In this document: in pieces, positions 9,176-18,842 of the stretch
Position numbering within the stretch: position 1 is the stretch's first letter
How the letters are laid out: each line of letters opens with the position of its first letter
NCBI GenBank assembly: GCA_024636955.1
Contig: JAGXGB010000004.1
Span: 24,522-88,521 of the forward strand
Source: Bacteroidales bacterium
GTDB lineage: Bacteria; Bacteroidota; Bacteroidia; Bacteroidales; Lentimicrobiaceae
Direction: 5' to 3'
DNA: 64,000 bases
Program-made: the position numbers and the translations under genes
Notes under the pieces: generated by a model
Databases searched by the model: none
The model's input: the letters and a program-made list of their open reading frames with translations, nothing else
What the model was told of the DNA's origin: nothing

Positions 9176-11269
9176 CTACCCAAGTTCAATTATACAATTA
9201 GAGCCTCTTTTATATACAGTGCCAGGTATAATAGACTGTTTCCTGACCTTACCTTTACCTAAAATCTTAACATTTAATCCTGCCGATTCAAGCACATAAA
9301 CTGCATCTCTTGCACCCATACCAATTACCTCAGGCATCTTATCATCTAAAAGCACCAATGACCTTACCATAGTAATGGTGTCATCGGTTTCAATCTTGAT
9401 GTAGTCAGAGTCATTCGGCAGATTAAGACTCGAATGTTTTAGCAGATATGCTATTTCACGGCTGCTGCCTGAAGCATTCTTAATAGTATTAACAGGCAAA
9501 TTTTCCTTCACAGTTTCATCAGGTGAAAGCCGGGTTGCATAAACTTTATCAGCTATTTCCTTAAATACCGGACCTGCAATTGAGCCTCCGTAATAAATAC
9601 CCTTTGTTGGATTATTGATGACTACAATGCATGAATACTTTGGATTATCAGCTGGAAAATAACCGGCAAATGAAGCTTTATAGTTTGACTTATTGTAGCC
9701 TTTATTGTTCTGGGCTATCTGGGCTGTACCAGTTTTACCGGCAATCTTGAAAATAGGATTCCTGAGATTTGTAGCTGTTCCACGCTCCACAACACCCTCT
9801 AATAATTTCCTCATTTGGTCAATGGCTCCCTGATTCTTTACAATCTTATCTTTTAACACCACAGTTTCAAACTTCCTGGTCAGTAATCCGGATGATCTTA
9901 TTTCTTTAATAAATTGAGGTTTAACCATCACACCATTGTTGGCAATGGCGTTGTAGAATGCTAATGTCTGCAATGGGGTAAGTGCAATTTCATAACCTAT
10001 TGACATCCATGGAAGTGATACTTTTGACCAGTGTTTATGGTCAGTGTTTTTAATATTAGGCTGTCCTTCACCTGGTATATCAAGTCCTAAGGTCTGATTC
10101 AAGCGCATGAAGTAGAATCTATCGATCAATCCCTGTGGTTGATCCTTATACACTGAGACGATTGCTTTTGAAATAGCGACATTAGATGACAATTCAAAAG
10201 CGCGACCAACAGATATTTTTCCATATCCACCTTTATGTGAATCACGCATTACCCTGTTAGCAAAGCGAGTGGTTCCATCTTCTGTATCAACAATCCTGCT
10301 GGTGTCAATTAATCCGTCGTCCAATGCGGCAAGCAGAGAGGCAGTTTTAAAAGTTGAACCAGGCTCTGAGCTTTCGCCAATTGCATAGTTAAACTTTTCT
10401 TCATAAAATCCTTTTTCATTCTTGCCCAGATTAGCAATGGCCACAATAAAGCCTGTGCTAACTTCCATTAGAATTGCACATCCATGATCGGCTTCATTCT
10501 TTATAAGTTGCCTCATTAAGGCATCCTCAGCAACATCCTGTATGTTGATATCTATTGAAGTGATTATATCATGGCCGTTTTGCGGATCTATCTCATTTTC
10601 CTCATTGGTTGGACGCCATGCGCCACTTCCAATACGTTGCATAAGCCTACTGCCGCTTTCACCTTTAAGTATATCACCATAAGCACCCTCAAGACCTACA
10701 TCATTCTCAGAACCGTCCTTATCCCATCCTATCGTGCGGAATGCCAACCACTGGTATGGAAGTACACGTTTACTTTTCGGCTCGGCAATAACTCCACCCT
10801 TATATTTCCCATCACGGAAGATTGGAAACTTACGAAGTTTTTTTAACTGGGTATAGGTTATATCTCTTTTAAGTAACAAATACCTGTTGTTGTTTTTCCT
10901 GCCTTTAACCAGAATCTGTTTATAGGCGGATTTCGACCTGTCATTAAACAAGTTGGACAGGCACAGGGCAAGAGAATCAACATTGTCATAAAAGTACTGA
11001 TCATTATAATGTGTGTTTCCGGCATCTATACGTAGGTTGAACAAAGGGACACTGGCAGCAAGCAGGTTGCCATCACTTGCCATTATGTTGCCACGGGTTG
11101 CCTCTATCTTTTCAACTTTGAGGTTCATCACCTTTCCCTTCTCACGCCATATTTCACCTTCCACTATCTGAATATAAGCAGCCTTCCCTATAATAGCGCA
11201 ACCAGCAAGCACCACTAAGAAATAAACTATGTATACATTCCTGAGTATGTCGTTTTTCTCGCTACTCAT
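9176..11269 (-). CDS. ftsI: Penicillin-binding protein (FtsI/PBP3-like transpeptidase) with C-terminal PASTA domain
   Basis: SEPGSTFKTA (SxxK), SSNVAI (SxN), AGKTGTAQ (KTG); C-terminal MPEVIGMGARDAVYVLESAGLNVKILGKGKV PASTA-like segment. Confidence 0.93.
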   Translation of the reverse strand: MSSEKNDILRNVYIVYFLVVLAGCAIIGKAAYIQIVEGEIWREKGKVMNLKVEKIEATRGNIMASDGNLLAASVPLFNLRIDAGNTHYNDQYFYDNVDSLALCLSNLFNDRSKSAYKQILVKGRKNNNRYLLLKRDITYTQLKKLRKFPIFRDGKYKGGVIAEPKSKRVLPYQWLAFRTIGWDKDGSENDVGLEGAYGDILKGESGSRLMQRIGSGAWRPTNEENEIDPQNGHDIITSIDINIQDVAEDALMRQLIKNEADHGCAILMEVSTGFIVAIANLGKNEKGFYEEKFNYAIGESSEPGSTFKTASLLAALDDGLIDTSRIVDTEDGTTRFANRVMRDSHKGGYGKISVGRAFELSSNVAISKAIVSVYKDQPQGLIDRFYFMRLNQTLGLDIPGEGQPNIKNTDHKHWSKVSLPWMSIGYEIALTPLQTLAFYNAIANNGVMVKPQFIKEIRSSGLLTRKFETVVLKDKIVKNQGAIDQMRKLLEGVVERGTATNLRNPIFKIAGKTGTAQIAQNNKGYNKSNYKASFAGYFPADNPKYSCIVVINNPTKGIYYGGSIAGPVFKEIADKVYATRLSPDETVKENLPVNTIKNASGSSREIAYLLKHSSLNLPNDSDYIKIETDDTITMVRSLVLLDDKMPEVIGMGARDAVYVLESAGLNVKILGKGKVRKQSIIPGTVYKRGSNCIIELG

Positions 11270-11769
11270 TTCCTGCCTCCCGAATTTTTAAGTTTAATTG
11301 GTGGAACAGTTGATTCTTTAACCTGAGTGTTTGATAAACGGTATGCTACATTTGATTGCTTGCTTTGAAATACGAGATTAGATTTTACTGTGATGTATTC
11401 GTATCTCAGTTCCTCGAGTTGATTTTTAGTTCTGCCTATCTCAATGATTGTTTTCTCTGCATTGTATGAATTGGCTATATACATAATGCCCATAAAGGTT
11501 ATGAAGATTATAAAAGGTATTTGCCTCAGCAGGTTCTCACGGGTAAGAAAGCTACCATCAAGCACTGAGGCAGCCGACTTGCTGAATGAAATGTTTTTGT
11601 TTAGCATCTTCATTCTCCTGAAGCGCTTTTTGACAGCAACCTTAGGTTCAGGATCTTTTACAGGTTCAGCGGAGTCAGCTTTTTTGACGGTGTTTTTCTG
11701 AAGTGTAGGTTTTCTGTTTTTAACAACTTCAAATTCGGCTACCGCAGGTGTGTCATTGAATCTAGCCAT
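11266..11769 (-). CDS. FtsL-like cell division protein
   Basis: Small single-TM protein between rsmH and ftsI, with a short coiled-coil-like region after the TM (ftsL position in dcw). Confidence 0.75.
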   Translation of the reverse strand: MARFNDTPAVAEFEVVKNRKPTLQKNTVKKADSAEPVKDPEPKVAVKKRFRRMKMLNKNISFSKSAASVLDGSFLTRENLLRQIPFIIFITFMGIMYIANSYNAEKTIIEIGRTKNQLEELRYEYITVKSNLVFQSKQSNVAYRLSNTQVKESTVPPIKLKNSGGRK

Positions 11770-12664
11770 GATTTGTCCTTTCTGCTGCCCTCAATTTGGC
11801 ACTTCTTGATCTGGGATTTCCTTCTAACTCTTCTTCACCGGATATAATTGGCTTTCTGGTCAGGGGTTTAAAGGGAGCTAAGATGTTACCATAAAAGTCC
11901 TTTTCAAGTTCACCTTCAAAGTTGCCACTTCGCATATGGTTCTTAACAAGCCGATCTTCAAGTGAATGATATGATATAACTACTAATCTACCACCTGGCT
12001 TAATTGCATTATTTGATTGAATAAGAAGCTCTTTCAATACCTCCAGCTCATTATTTACTTCAATTCTTAAAGCCTGAAATATACGCGCGAAGAATTTGTT
12101 TTCACGACCTTTTTCAGCAAAGGACTTCAGTATTTCCTTTAACTCTGATGTGGATGATATTTCACCTTCAACCCTTGCATTTACAAGCCGCTGGGCTATA
12201 TGATAGGCATTGTCAAATTCACCGAATAATTTGAAAATCCGCTTAAGATCGTCAACATTATAGCTATTGATAACGTGCCGTGCACTCACACCTGAGCTTT
12301 GGTCCATGCGCAGATCGAGATCACTCTCAAAGCGGGTAGAGAATCCTCGTGCTGGATTGTCAATCTGAAAGGATGAAATGCCAAGATCGGCAAGTATACC
12401 ATCAACCGGAAAAGCTCTGTAAAATTTAAGAAAGTTTGTAAGGAATTTGAAATTCTGATTTATAAGTTGGAATCGGGGATCATTTATGTTGTTATTCAGT
12501 GCATCCTTATCCTGATCAAATGCTAAAAGCCGGCCTGTTGTCAGTTTGTCGAGTATAGCCCTGGAATGACCTCCGCCACCGAAGGTCACATCAACGTATA
12601 TTCCCTCAGGCTTGATAGCCAAAAGGTCGATTGTTTCCTTTAGCAACACAGGATTATGATACAT
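11762..12664 (-). CDS. rsmH: 16S rRNA (cytosine(1402)-N(4))-methyltransferase RsmH
   Basis: MYHNPVLLKETIDLL, DVTFGGGGHSRAIL, DGILADLGISSFQID, VISYHSLEDRLVKN, NPRSRSAKLRAAER. Confidence 0.96.
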   Translation of the reverse strand: MYHNPVLLKETIDLLAIKPEGIYVDVTFGGGGHSRAILDKLTTGRLLAFDQDKDALNNNINDPRFQLINQNFKFLTNFLKFYRAFPVDGILADLGISSFQIDNPARGFSTRFESDLDLRMDQSSGVSARHVINSYNVDDLKRIFKLFGEFDNAYHIAQRLVNARVEGEISSTSELKEILKSFAEKGRENKFFARIFQALRIEVNNELEVLKELLIQSNNAIKPGGRLVVISYHSLEDRLVKNHMRSGNFEGELEKDFYGNILAPFKPLTRKPIISGEEELEGNPRSRSAKLRAAERTNHG

Positions 12665-12667
12665 AGC

Positions 12668-13111
12668 TTAACTCATTTTACCCATTACTTCTTCTGCTAA
12701 CTCTGAGAAATTGATCTGATCTTCAGCAATTATAGCTTCATATTTATCTTTATCCCACACTTCAATGATATTGACGGCCGATGCTAATACCACATCTTTG
12801 GAGATGTTGGCAAAAACAGCCAAATCACGAGGTATTAACATTCTTCCGGAACTATCAAGTTCAACTTCTTTAACACCGGCCATAAATACCCTTATAAAGT
12901 CGGTATTCTTCTTTGTATACCTGCCTAATTTGTTGATCCCTTCTACCGCTTCATCCCATTCAACTCTTGGAAATATTTCAAGACATTGCTGGAAAATGCT
13001 GCGTTTTATAATGAAACCAGTAGAAATTATAGGTTCAAGCTGATTTTTAAGGGCAGTAGGTAGTAAAATCCTGCCTTTATTATCAACTTTGCACTCGTGA
13101 ACTCCTATCAT
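12668..13111 (-). CDS. mraZ: Division/cell wall cluster transcriptional repressor MraZ
   Basis: ECKVDNKGRILLPTALKNQL and VELDSSGRMLIPRDLAVFANI (paired SpoVT/AbrB-like DxxGR motifs); first gene of the dcw cluster. Confidence 0.94.
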   Translation of the reverse strand: MIGVHECKVDNKGRILLPTALKNQLEPIISTGFIIKRSIFQQCLEIFPRVEWDEAVEGINKLGRYTKKNTDFIRVFMAGVKEVELDSSGRMLIPRDLAVFANISKDVVLASAVNIIEVWDKDKYEAIIAEDQINFSELAEEVMGKMS

Positions 13112-13162
13112 TTCCAGTATGTTATATATGTCGGTTTAAGAGTGTAAATATAGTGCATAAAA

Positions 13163-13186
13163 CCACTTTTTCCCACTTTTTCCCAC
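13163..13186 (-). promoter_or_regulatory. MraZ operator (direct repeats, 10-bp period)
   Basis: Minus strand reads TGTGGGAAAAAGTGGGAAAAAGTGG: three GTGG(G) repeats with 10-bp period, ~50 bp upstream of mraZ. MraZ is known to bind TGGGN repeats separated by ~5 nt upstream of its own operon. Confidence 0.82.
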
Positions 13187-13389
13187 ATTTGTTGATAACT
13201 TTTACCTTAAATTTTGACCTAAAAAGAAGATGATATCTGTAAATATTTGCTAATCAGTTAATTATACTATCATAACTGGTTATTAACATATATTATGGTG
13301 AAAGGATTTATGATGGAGTGTGTCATCAACAGGTGAATTCGCTATTTTTGTAGAATTAAAACACTCTGCTTTAAAAGCTTGCACAAACA

Positions 13390-14247
13390 ATGCGTCCGGA
13401 AAATACTGAGTTTAAATTTATTGATGTCGAGAAAGTGATTGAAGGGAAGAATCCCAGGTTATTAAAGATTCTTCCGAAGTTTATAATCAATTACTTAAAG
13501 AGAATCCTTCATCAAGAAAGGTTAAACGGCATCATTCACAGAAACAGGGAAAAGCATGGCATTGAATTCCTTGATGCTGTTCTTAAAGAGTTCAATGTAA
13601 ATATCAAAGTAAATGGTCAACACCATTTAAAGGACGATAAAAGTTTCGTAGCTGTTTCAAATCATCCACTTGGAGGATTGGATGGCATGGCGCTCATGTT
13701 GGCTATTGGGCGAATCAACCCTGCTATTTCAATGACAGCCAACGATTTCCTGATGCATATTGAAAATTTAAGATCATTATTTGTGCCAGTAAACAAACAT
13801 GGTTCAAATGCTGAAAATATTGAAGCCTTAAACAAAACATTTGAATCAGGCAAGCTTGTAATTTTCTTCCCAGCTGGACTATGCTCACGAAAAGTTGGAA
13901 ACCAGATCATTGATCTTGACTGGAAAAAGACTTTTTTATCACAGGCAAGGAAGTTTGGCAGGCATATTTTACCAGTTCATATCAGTGGTAAGAATTCCTC
14001 CCTTTTCTACAACCTGGCACGTTTAAGGACTAAGATTGGCTTGAAGGCTAACATTGAAATGCTATATCTGGTAGATGAAATGTTTAAACAGGATAACAAA
14101 GACATTGTTATTACCTTTGGGAAGCCAATATCGGTTGATTTCTTTGATAAGAGATTAAAAGATAAGGAATGGGCATCGAGGCTTCGCAGTTATGTTTATA
14201 CGCTCGAAAAAGATGCCAATGCAGAGTTTACACCAACCGTATACTAA
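13390..14247 (+). CDS. PlsC-like 1-acyl-glycerol-3-phosphate acyltransferase family protein (GlsA-like O-acyltransferase)
   Basis: VAVSNHPLGGLDGMAL (NHxxxxD-type acyltransferase motif), FFPAGLCSRK; directly followed by an OlsB-like GNAT protein. Confidence 0.75.
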   Translation: MRPENTEFKFIDVEKVIEGKNPRLLKILPKFIINYLKRILHQERLNGIIHRNREKHGIEFLDAVLKEFNVNIKVNGQHHLKDDKSFVAVSNHPLGGLDGMALMLAIGRINPAISMTANDFLMHIENLRSLFVPVNKHGSNAENIEALNKTFESGKLVIFFPAGLCSRKVGNQIIDLDWKKTFLSQARKFGRHILPVHISGKNSSLFYNLARLRTKIGLKANIEMLYLVDEMFKQDNKDIVITFGKPISVDFFDKRLKDKEWASRLRSYVYTLEKDANAEFTPTVY

Positions 14248-14248
14248 C

Positions 14249-15175
14249 ATGGAAAATATAATTCCCCCTGTTCCCAGGGAGATACTAGAAAAGGAATTAA
14301 CTCCTGATCGCCTGCTAAGAAAGACAAACGCAGGTAATAACCTTATTTATGTGGTTAATTATCATAACGCCCCCAACGTTACACTTGAAATTGGTCGCTT
14401 ACGTGAAGTTACCTTCAGAGATGCCGGTGGTGGAACAGGAATGAGTTATGATCTGGATGATTATGATACTGAGGAGAATCCATTTCAGCAACTTCTGGTG
14501 TGGAATCCATTAGATAAGGAAATTGTGGGCGGATACAGATATCTGCACTGCCGTGACCTTATGCCTGATATTAATAATCAGTATCATACACCAACCTTCA
14601 AGCTATTTAAGTATAGTGATGAATTCCTGAAGGAGTACCTGCCTTACACAATTGAACTGGGAAGGTCGTTTGTACAGCCTAATTACCAGCCAACTAATAA
14701 TATTAGAAAGGGAATGTATTCGCTTGATAATATATGGGACGGTTTAGGTGCAGTGATATTACAAAATCCTGATGCGAGGTATTACTTCGGAAAGATAACA
14801 ATGTACCCCGATTACAATGTTGAAGCAAGGGACCTTATATTGTATTTCATGCAGAAATATTTTGGTGATACTAAAAAACTGGTTTATCCAAACCTTCCCA
14901 TCAAGCTTAGCACTGATACTAAAATCCTGGAATCAACCTTTGAAAACAATGTTTATGAAAAGGATTACAAAGTGTTGATACAGAATGTGCGTGCTCTGGG
15001 TGAATCAATACCGCCTTTGGTGAATGCTTACATGAATCTTTCATCAACTATGAAGTTTTTTGGCACAGCAATAAACCCCGGTTTTGGGGAAGTTGAAGAA
15101 TCAGGTATACTCATCACCATTGCAGATATATATGGAATGAAGATTGAGCGTCATCTTTCCGTTCCTCAGGAATAG
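14249..15175 (+). CDS. OlsB/GlsB-like N-acyltransferase (GNAT, hemolysin-like)
   Basis: LEIGRLREVTFRDAGGGTGMSYDLDDYD...VGGYRY...ELGRSFVQPNYQ is typical of this acyltransferase family. ATG at 14249 follows the previous TAA by 1 nt; the ORF-track start at 14192 would overlap the upstream gene. Confidence 0.78.
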   Translation: MENIIPPVPREILEKELTPDRLLRKTNAGNNLIYVVNYHNAPNVTLEIGRLREVTFRDAGGGTGMSYDLDDYDTEENPFQQLLVWNPLDKEIVGGYRYLHCRDLMPDINNQYHTPTFKLFKYSDEFLKEYLPYTIELGRSFVQPNYQPTNNIRKGMYSLDNIWDGLGAVILQNPDARYYFGKITMYPDYNVEARDLILYFMQKYFGDTKKLVYPNLPIKLSTDTKILESTFENNVYEKDYKVLIQNVRALGESIPPLVNAYMNLSSTMKFFGTAINPGFGEVEESGILITIADIYGMKIERHLSVPQE

Positions 15176-15200
15176 GACTACATATTACTAATCAAAAAGC

Positions 15201-15809
15201 ATGATCATCCATAAGGCAGAATTCCTGGCAAGTAATACTGACTATCGGAAATGTCCGAAACTCGATAAGCCTGAATATGCTTTCATCGGAAGGTCTAATG
15301 TTGGAAAGTCTTCACTTATAAATTACCTGCTTAATCGTAAAAATCTTGCACGTGTATCTTCAACACCCGGTAAGACAAGACTGATAAACCATTTCCTAGT
15401 CAATGATGCTTGGGTGTTGGTTGATCTTCCCGGTTATGGATATGCAAGGATATCAAAGACTGAACGTGAGAAGTGGGAGATTATGATCCATAATTATATT
15501 ACAAAAAGGGAAGATCTGCTTTTAACTTTCATTCTCATTGACAGCCGAATAGAATTCAAAGAGTCGGACAAGAACATGATCAACTGGTTTGGCGAAAAGC
15601 AATTACCTTTTGCTATCGTATTTACAAAGAGCGATAAATTATCACCTAATCAGCTTGCCAGCAACATTGCTGCCGTAAAGAAAAATCTTCTTCAATTCTG
15701 GGAAGAGTTGCCACCGATGTACATTACCTCAACCGTAACAGGAAAAGGATGTGATGACATCCTTAGTTTCATTGCAGAAAATAATAAAATCTGGGAAGCC
15801 AGTAACTAA
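15201..15809 (+). CDS. engB: Ribosome biogenesis GTP-binding protein YihA/EngB
   Basis: FIGRSNVGKSSLINYLL, SSTPGKTRLINHF, DLPGYGYARISK, FTKSDKLS. Confidence 0.95.
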   Translation: MIIHKAEFLASNTDYRKCPKLDKPEYAFIGRSNVGKSSLINYLLNRKNLARVSSTPGKTRLINHFLVNDAWVLVDLPGYGYARISKTEREKWEIMIHNYITKREDLLLTFILIDSRIEFKESDKNMINWFGEKQLPFAIVFTKSDKLSPNQLASNIAAVKKNLLQFWEELPPMYITSTVTGKGCDDILSFIAENNKIWEASN

Positions 15810-15821
15810 AAAATCCTTTAC

Positions 15822-16148
15822 TTATACTACTTCTACAAGTAAGAAGTTTTTGGGTACAAGGTCACCCTGTTTCACATGTATTTTCTTTACGATGCCGTCA
15901 ATCGGTGATATCAGGTTATTGGCCATTTTCATCGCTTCAAGCTCAAGCAGGTGAGTACCTTTTTTCACTTTATCACCTTCCTTAACAGAAATCTTTAGAA
16001 TAGTACCAGGTATAAAGGCACATACATGCCCTAAATTAGCAGGTGCATAGGCTTTACGTGCCAGGTACTTTTTAGTTAACCTTGTTTTGTATTTGACGTT
16101 ATCAATTATGATAGTCTTTATTTCCTGTGGTTCGTTACTTTCTGCCAT
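15822..16148 (-). CDS. Biotin/lipoyl carrier protein (acyl-CoA carboxylase/decarboxylase biotin carrier subunit)
   Basis: Biotinylation motif LELEAMKMANNLISPIDGIV. Confidence 0.88.
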   Translation of the reverse strand: MAESNEPQEIKTIIIDNVKYKTRLTKKYLARKAYAPANLGHVCAFIPGTILKISVKEGDKVKKGTHLLELEAMKMANNLISPIDGIVKKIHVKQGDLVPKNFLLVEVV

Positions 16149-16159
16149 TAGAGCTAATT

Positions 16160-17707
16160 TTAGAATGGAGGTATTCCGTGTTTCTTCTTAGGTGTTTCCT
16201 GAACCTTTTCAGTAGATATTAACAGGGCATGTATAAGCATATTCCTGGTTTCTGAAGGTTCAATAACAGCATCTACATAGCCATATGCAGCGGCAACGTA
16301 AGGATTGGCAAACTTCTCTTTATACTCCTTGATTTTAAGTTTGCGCATTTCATCAGGATTTTCGGCATTCTTTATTTCATTCCTGAAAATAATATTGGCA
16401 GCTCCTTCAGGACCCATTACAGCAATTTCAGCAGTAGGCCATGCAAACACAAAATCAGCTCTCAGATGGCTTGAGCACATAGCAATATAGCCTCCTCCGT
16501 ATGCTTTTCTTAAAATCACGGTCATTTTTGGCACTGTAGCTTCTGAATAAGCATAAAGTACCTTGGCACCGTGCCTGATTACGCCTGCATGTTCCTGGTC
16601 AACCCCTGGCAGATAACCCGGAAGGTCAACCAATGTTACTAATGGAATATTGAATGCATCGCAGTACCTAATAAAGCGGGCAGCCTTATCAGATGAATCA
16701 ACATCAAGTACACCTGCAAGGACCAAAGGCTGATTGGCAACAAAGCCTACAGTATGTCCGTTCAGGCGGGCAAAGCCAATAACCATGTTTGCGGCAAACA
16801 TACTCTGCACTTCAAAGAATTCCGAATCGTCAACAATAGCCCTTATGATATCTTTAACATCATAAGGCTGGCGGGGATTAGTCGGGAATATATTGTCAAT
16901 ATTGTAGCTTCTTGTTCTGGGTGGTTTCTTTGGGAAAGGTTCGGCTTTCTTAATATTATTCCAGGGAATAAAGCTGCATAAGGTCTTAATCTGTTCAAAA
17001 CACTCATTCTCACTTTCAGCAAAAAAATGGGCATTACCGGTAATCTCACTCTGTACCCGTGCACCACCAAGTTCTTCCATAGAGATCTCCTCACCAAGAA
17101 CCGTCTTTATGACTTCAGGCCCTGTGATGAACATCTTTGAGATTTTATCCACAACAAATACAAAATCAGTAAGTGCAGGTGAATAAACAGCACCACCGGC
17201 ACATGGACCAAGTATAACGCTGATTTGTGGTATAACTCCTGAAGCTTGTGTATTGCGGTAGAATATCTCACCATAACCAGCCAGTGAATTAACACCTTCC
17301 TGTATACGAGCTCCACCAGAATCATTTATTCCTATAATTGGCACCTTTAGTTTCATGGCATGATCCATGATCTTAGTAATCTTCTTGGCATGCATCCAAC
17401 CCAATGAGCCACCGGCAACTGTAAAGTCTTGTGCATATATACATACAGGATAACCGTTCAATGTCCCGGTACCAGTAATTACTCCGTCGCCCGGTAAGTA
17501 TTTATCACCCATGTTAAAGTCCTTACCTGCATGTTCTACAAATAAGTCATACTCATGAAATGATTTAGGATCAAGTAATGCTATGATTCTTTCACGGGCA
17601 GTCATCTTACCCGTTGCCTTCTGCTTCTCAATAGCTACTTGTCCGCCTCCCATCAATGCGTCACGCATCCTCTTTTTGAGGTCAGATGTTTTTTTTGTTA
17701 ATGACAT
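16160..17707 (-). CDS. Acyl-CoA carboxylase carboxyltransferase (propionyl-CoA carboxylase beta / MmdA-like)
   Basis: GINDSGGARIQEGVNSLAGYGEIF, GPCAGGAVYSPALTDF, YGGGYIAMCSSHLRADFVFAWP, typical of the PccB/MmdA family. Confidence 0.92.
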   Translation of the reverse strand: MSLTKKTSDLKKRMRDALMGGGQVAIEKQKATGKMTARERIIALLDPKSFHEYDLFVEHAGKDFNMGDKYLPGDGVITGTGTLNGYPVCIYAQDFTVAGGSLGWMHAKKITKIMDHAMKLKVPIIGINDSGGARIQEGVNSLAGYGEIFYRNTQASGVIPQISVILGPCAGGAVYSPALTDFVFVVDKISKMFITGPEVIKTVLGEEISMEELGGARVQSEITGNAHFFAESENECFEQIKTLCSFIPWNNIKKAEPFPKKPPRTRSYNIDNIFPTNPRQPYDVKDIIRAIVDDSEFFEVQSMFAANMVIGFARLNGHTVGFVANQPLVLAGVLDVDSSDKAARFIRYCDAFNIPLVTLVDLPGYLPGVDQEHAGVIRHGAKVLYAYSEATVPKMTVILRKAYGGGYIAMCSSHLRADFVFAWPTAEIAVMGPEGAANIIFRNEIKNAENPDEMRKLKIKEYKEKFANPYVAAAYGYVDAVIEPSETRNMLIHALLISTEKVQETPKKKHGIPPF

Positions 17708-18090
17708 TTGTGAAGTTTTAGATTATTCTCTCTTTTCCCTTTACTCAGCGTTTTTGCAAAAGCACACAAAGGTACTACTAAAATTAAAAGCAAAGAGAGG
17801 TGCAATATCAATTGTTGGTAAAATTGTAACTTAATTTAAACACAACTGCCTGATTAGATAACAAGTATCCTATATTTGGATTGTTCATCTATACCTTAAT
17901 TTTAAGGTAATCTTAAGTTTAGATTCTTCTAACTTAAAAGTCTATATATTTAGGGCATTATCTTAATGTTCTTAAAACCTAAGTGCAGAAATCTCAATAA
18001 ACTAGCACCGACGCTCATTACAGAAGGTTCCTGTTCTCCATAATTATTTTTAGTGCCGTTTCTACTTACTTTTGTAATAAAATAAATGAA

Positions 18091-18417
18091 ATGGATATTG
18101 AGCAACTACGCGAATATTGTTTGAGTCTTCCTGAAGTAACTGAAAGTTTCCCTTTTGATGAAACTACATTGGTATTTAAAGCCAGAGGAAAAATGTTCCT
18201 CTTAACTGATCTTGAAGGACAGTTTAGTATGAACGTAAAGTGTGATCCTGAAAAGGCAGTTGAATTAAGAGAACATTATCCATGTGTGAAACCAGGATAC
18301 CATATGAACAAAAAATACTGGAACACAATAGATATTGATGGCTCAATAAATGATCGTACACTGATAGAATGGATCAATGATTCCTACTCATTGGTTTTAA
18401 AGCCAAAAAAGAAATAA
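18091..18417 (+). CDS. MmcQ/YjbR family DNA-binding protein
   Basis: MDIEQLREYCLSLPEVTESFPFDETTLVFKARGKMFLL...VKPGYHMNKKYWNTI. Confidence 0.88.
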   Translation: MDIEQLREYCLSLPEVTESFPFDETTLVFKARGKMFLLTDLEGQFSMNVKCDPEKAVELREHYPCVKPGYHMNKKYWNTIDIDGSINDRTLIEWINDSYSLVLKPKKK

Positions 18418-18559
18418 TAATTCAGCATCAATCACTCCTTTCAATTTATGGATCATCAAGCAACCCAAGCTTATGGTTCCATTTTCATTAAAAGATTCAG
18501 TGCACCGAATAAATAAACAGGAAATGCTTACGCAGGCTGGTAGCATTCATTGATGTTCT

Positions 18560-18796
18560 TTAGGTAGTTTGGTCGCTTTCTTTGGTTTTGTCCTTTATTT
18601 TGTACATATCAAATAACAAATAACCAAGTACAGCACCCCACAGTATGCTCATGTAAGGGTTTGATGTTATAGCACAACCACCGCTGGTGCAACCAATAAA
18701 ATGATAGTAAAGGTATCCGGCCAAGGCACCAATGACCAAGCCTATTATATTTTTTATAGAATTCTTTGACTGAATCTTTTCGATCAGGTTATTCAT
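18560..18796 (-). CDS. Small DUF6132-like membrane protein
   Basis: Two TM segments with GCTSGGCAITSNPYMSILWGAVLGYLLFD, a pattern I associate with DUF6132. Confidence 0.65.
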   Translation of the reverse strand: MNNLIEKIQSKNSIKNIIGLVIGALAGYLYYHFIGCTSGGCAITSNPYMSILWGAVLGYLLFDMYKIKDKTKESDQTT

Positions 18797-18842
18797 TATT
18801 CTAAATTTTTAGTTGAGTTAACAAAAGGCAGTAATATAAAGT

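Noticed and set aside
15751-15954. Plus-strand 67-aa ORF and other antisense ORFs over the carboxylase, murC, murG and purL genes
   Set aside because: Overlap strongly supported genes on the other strand or frame; no independent evidence.
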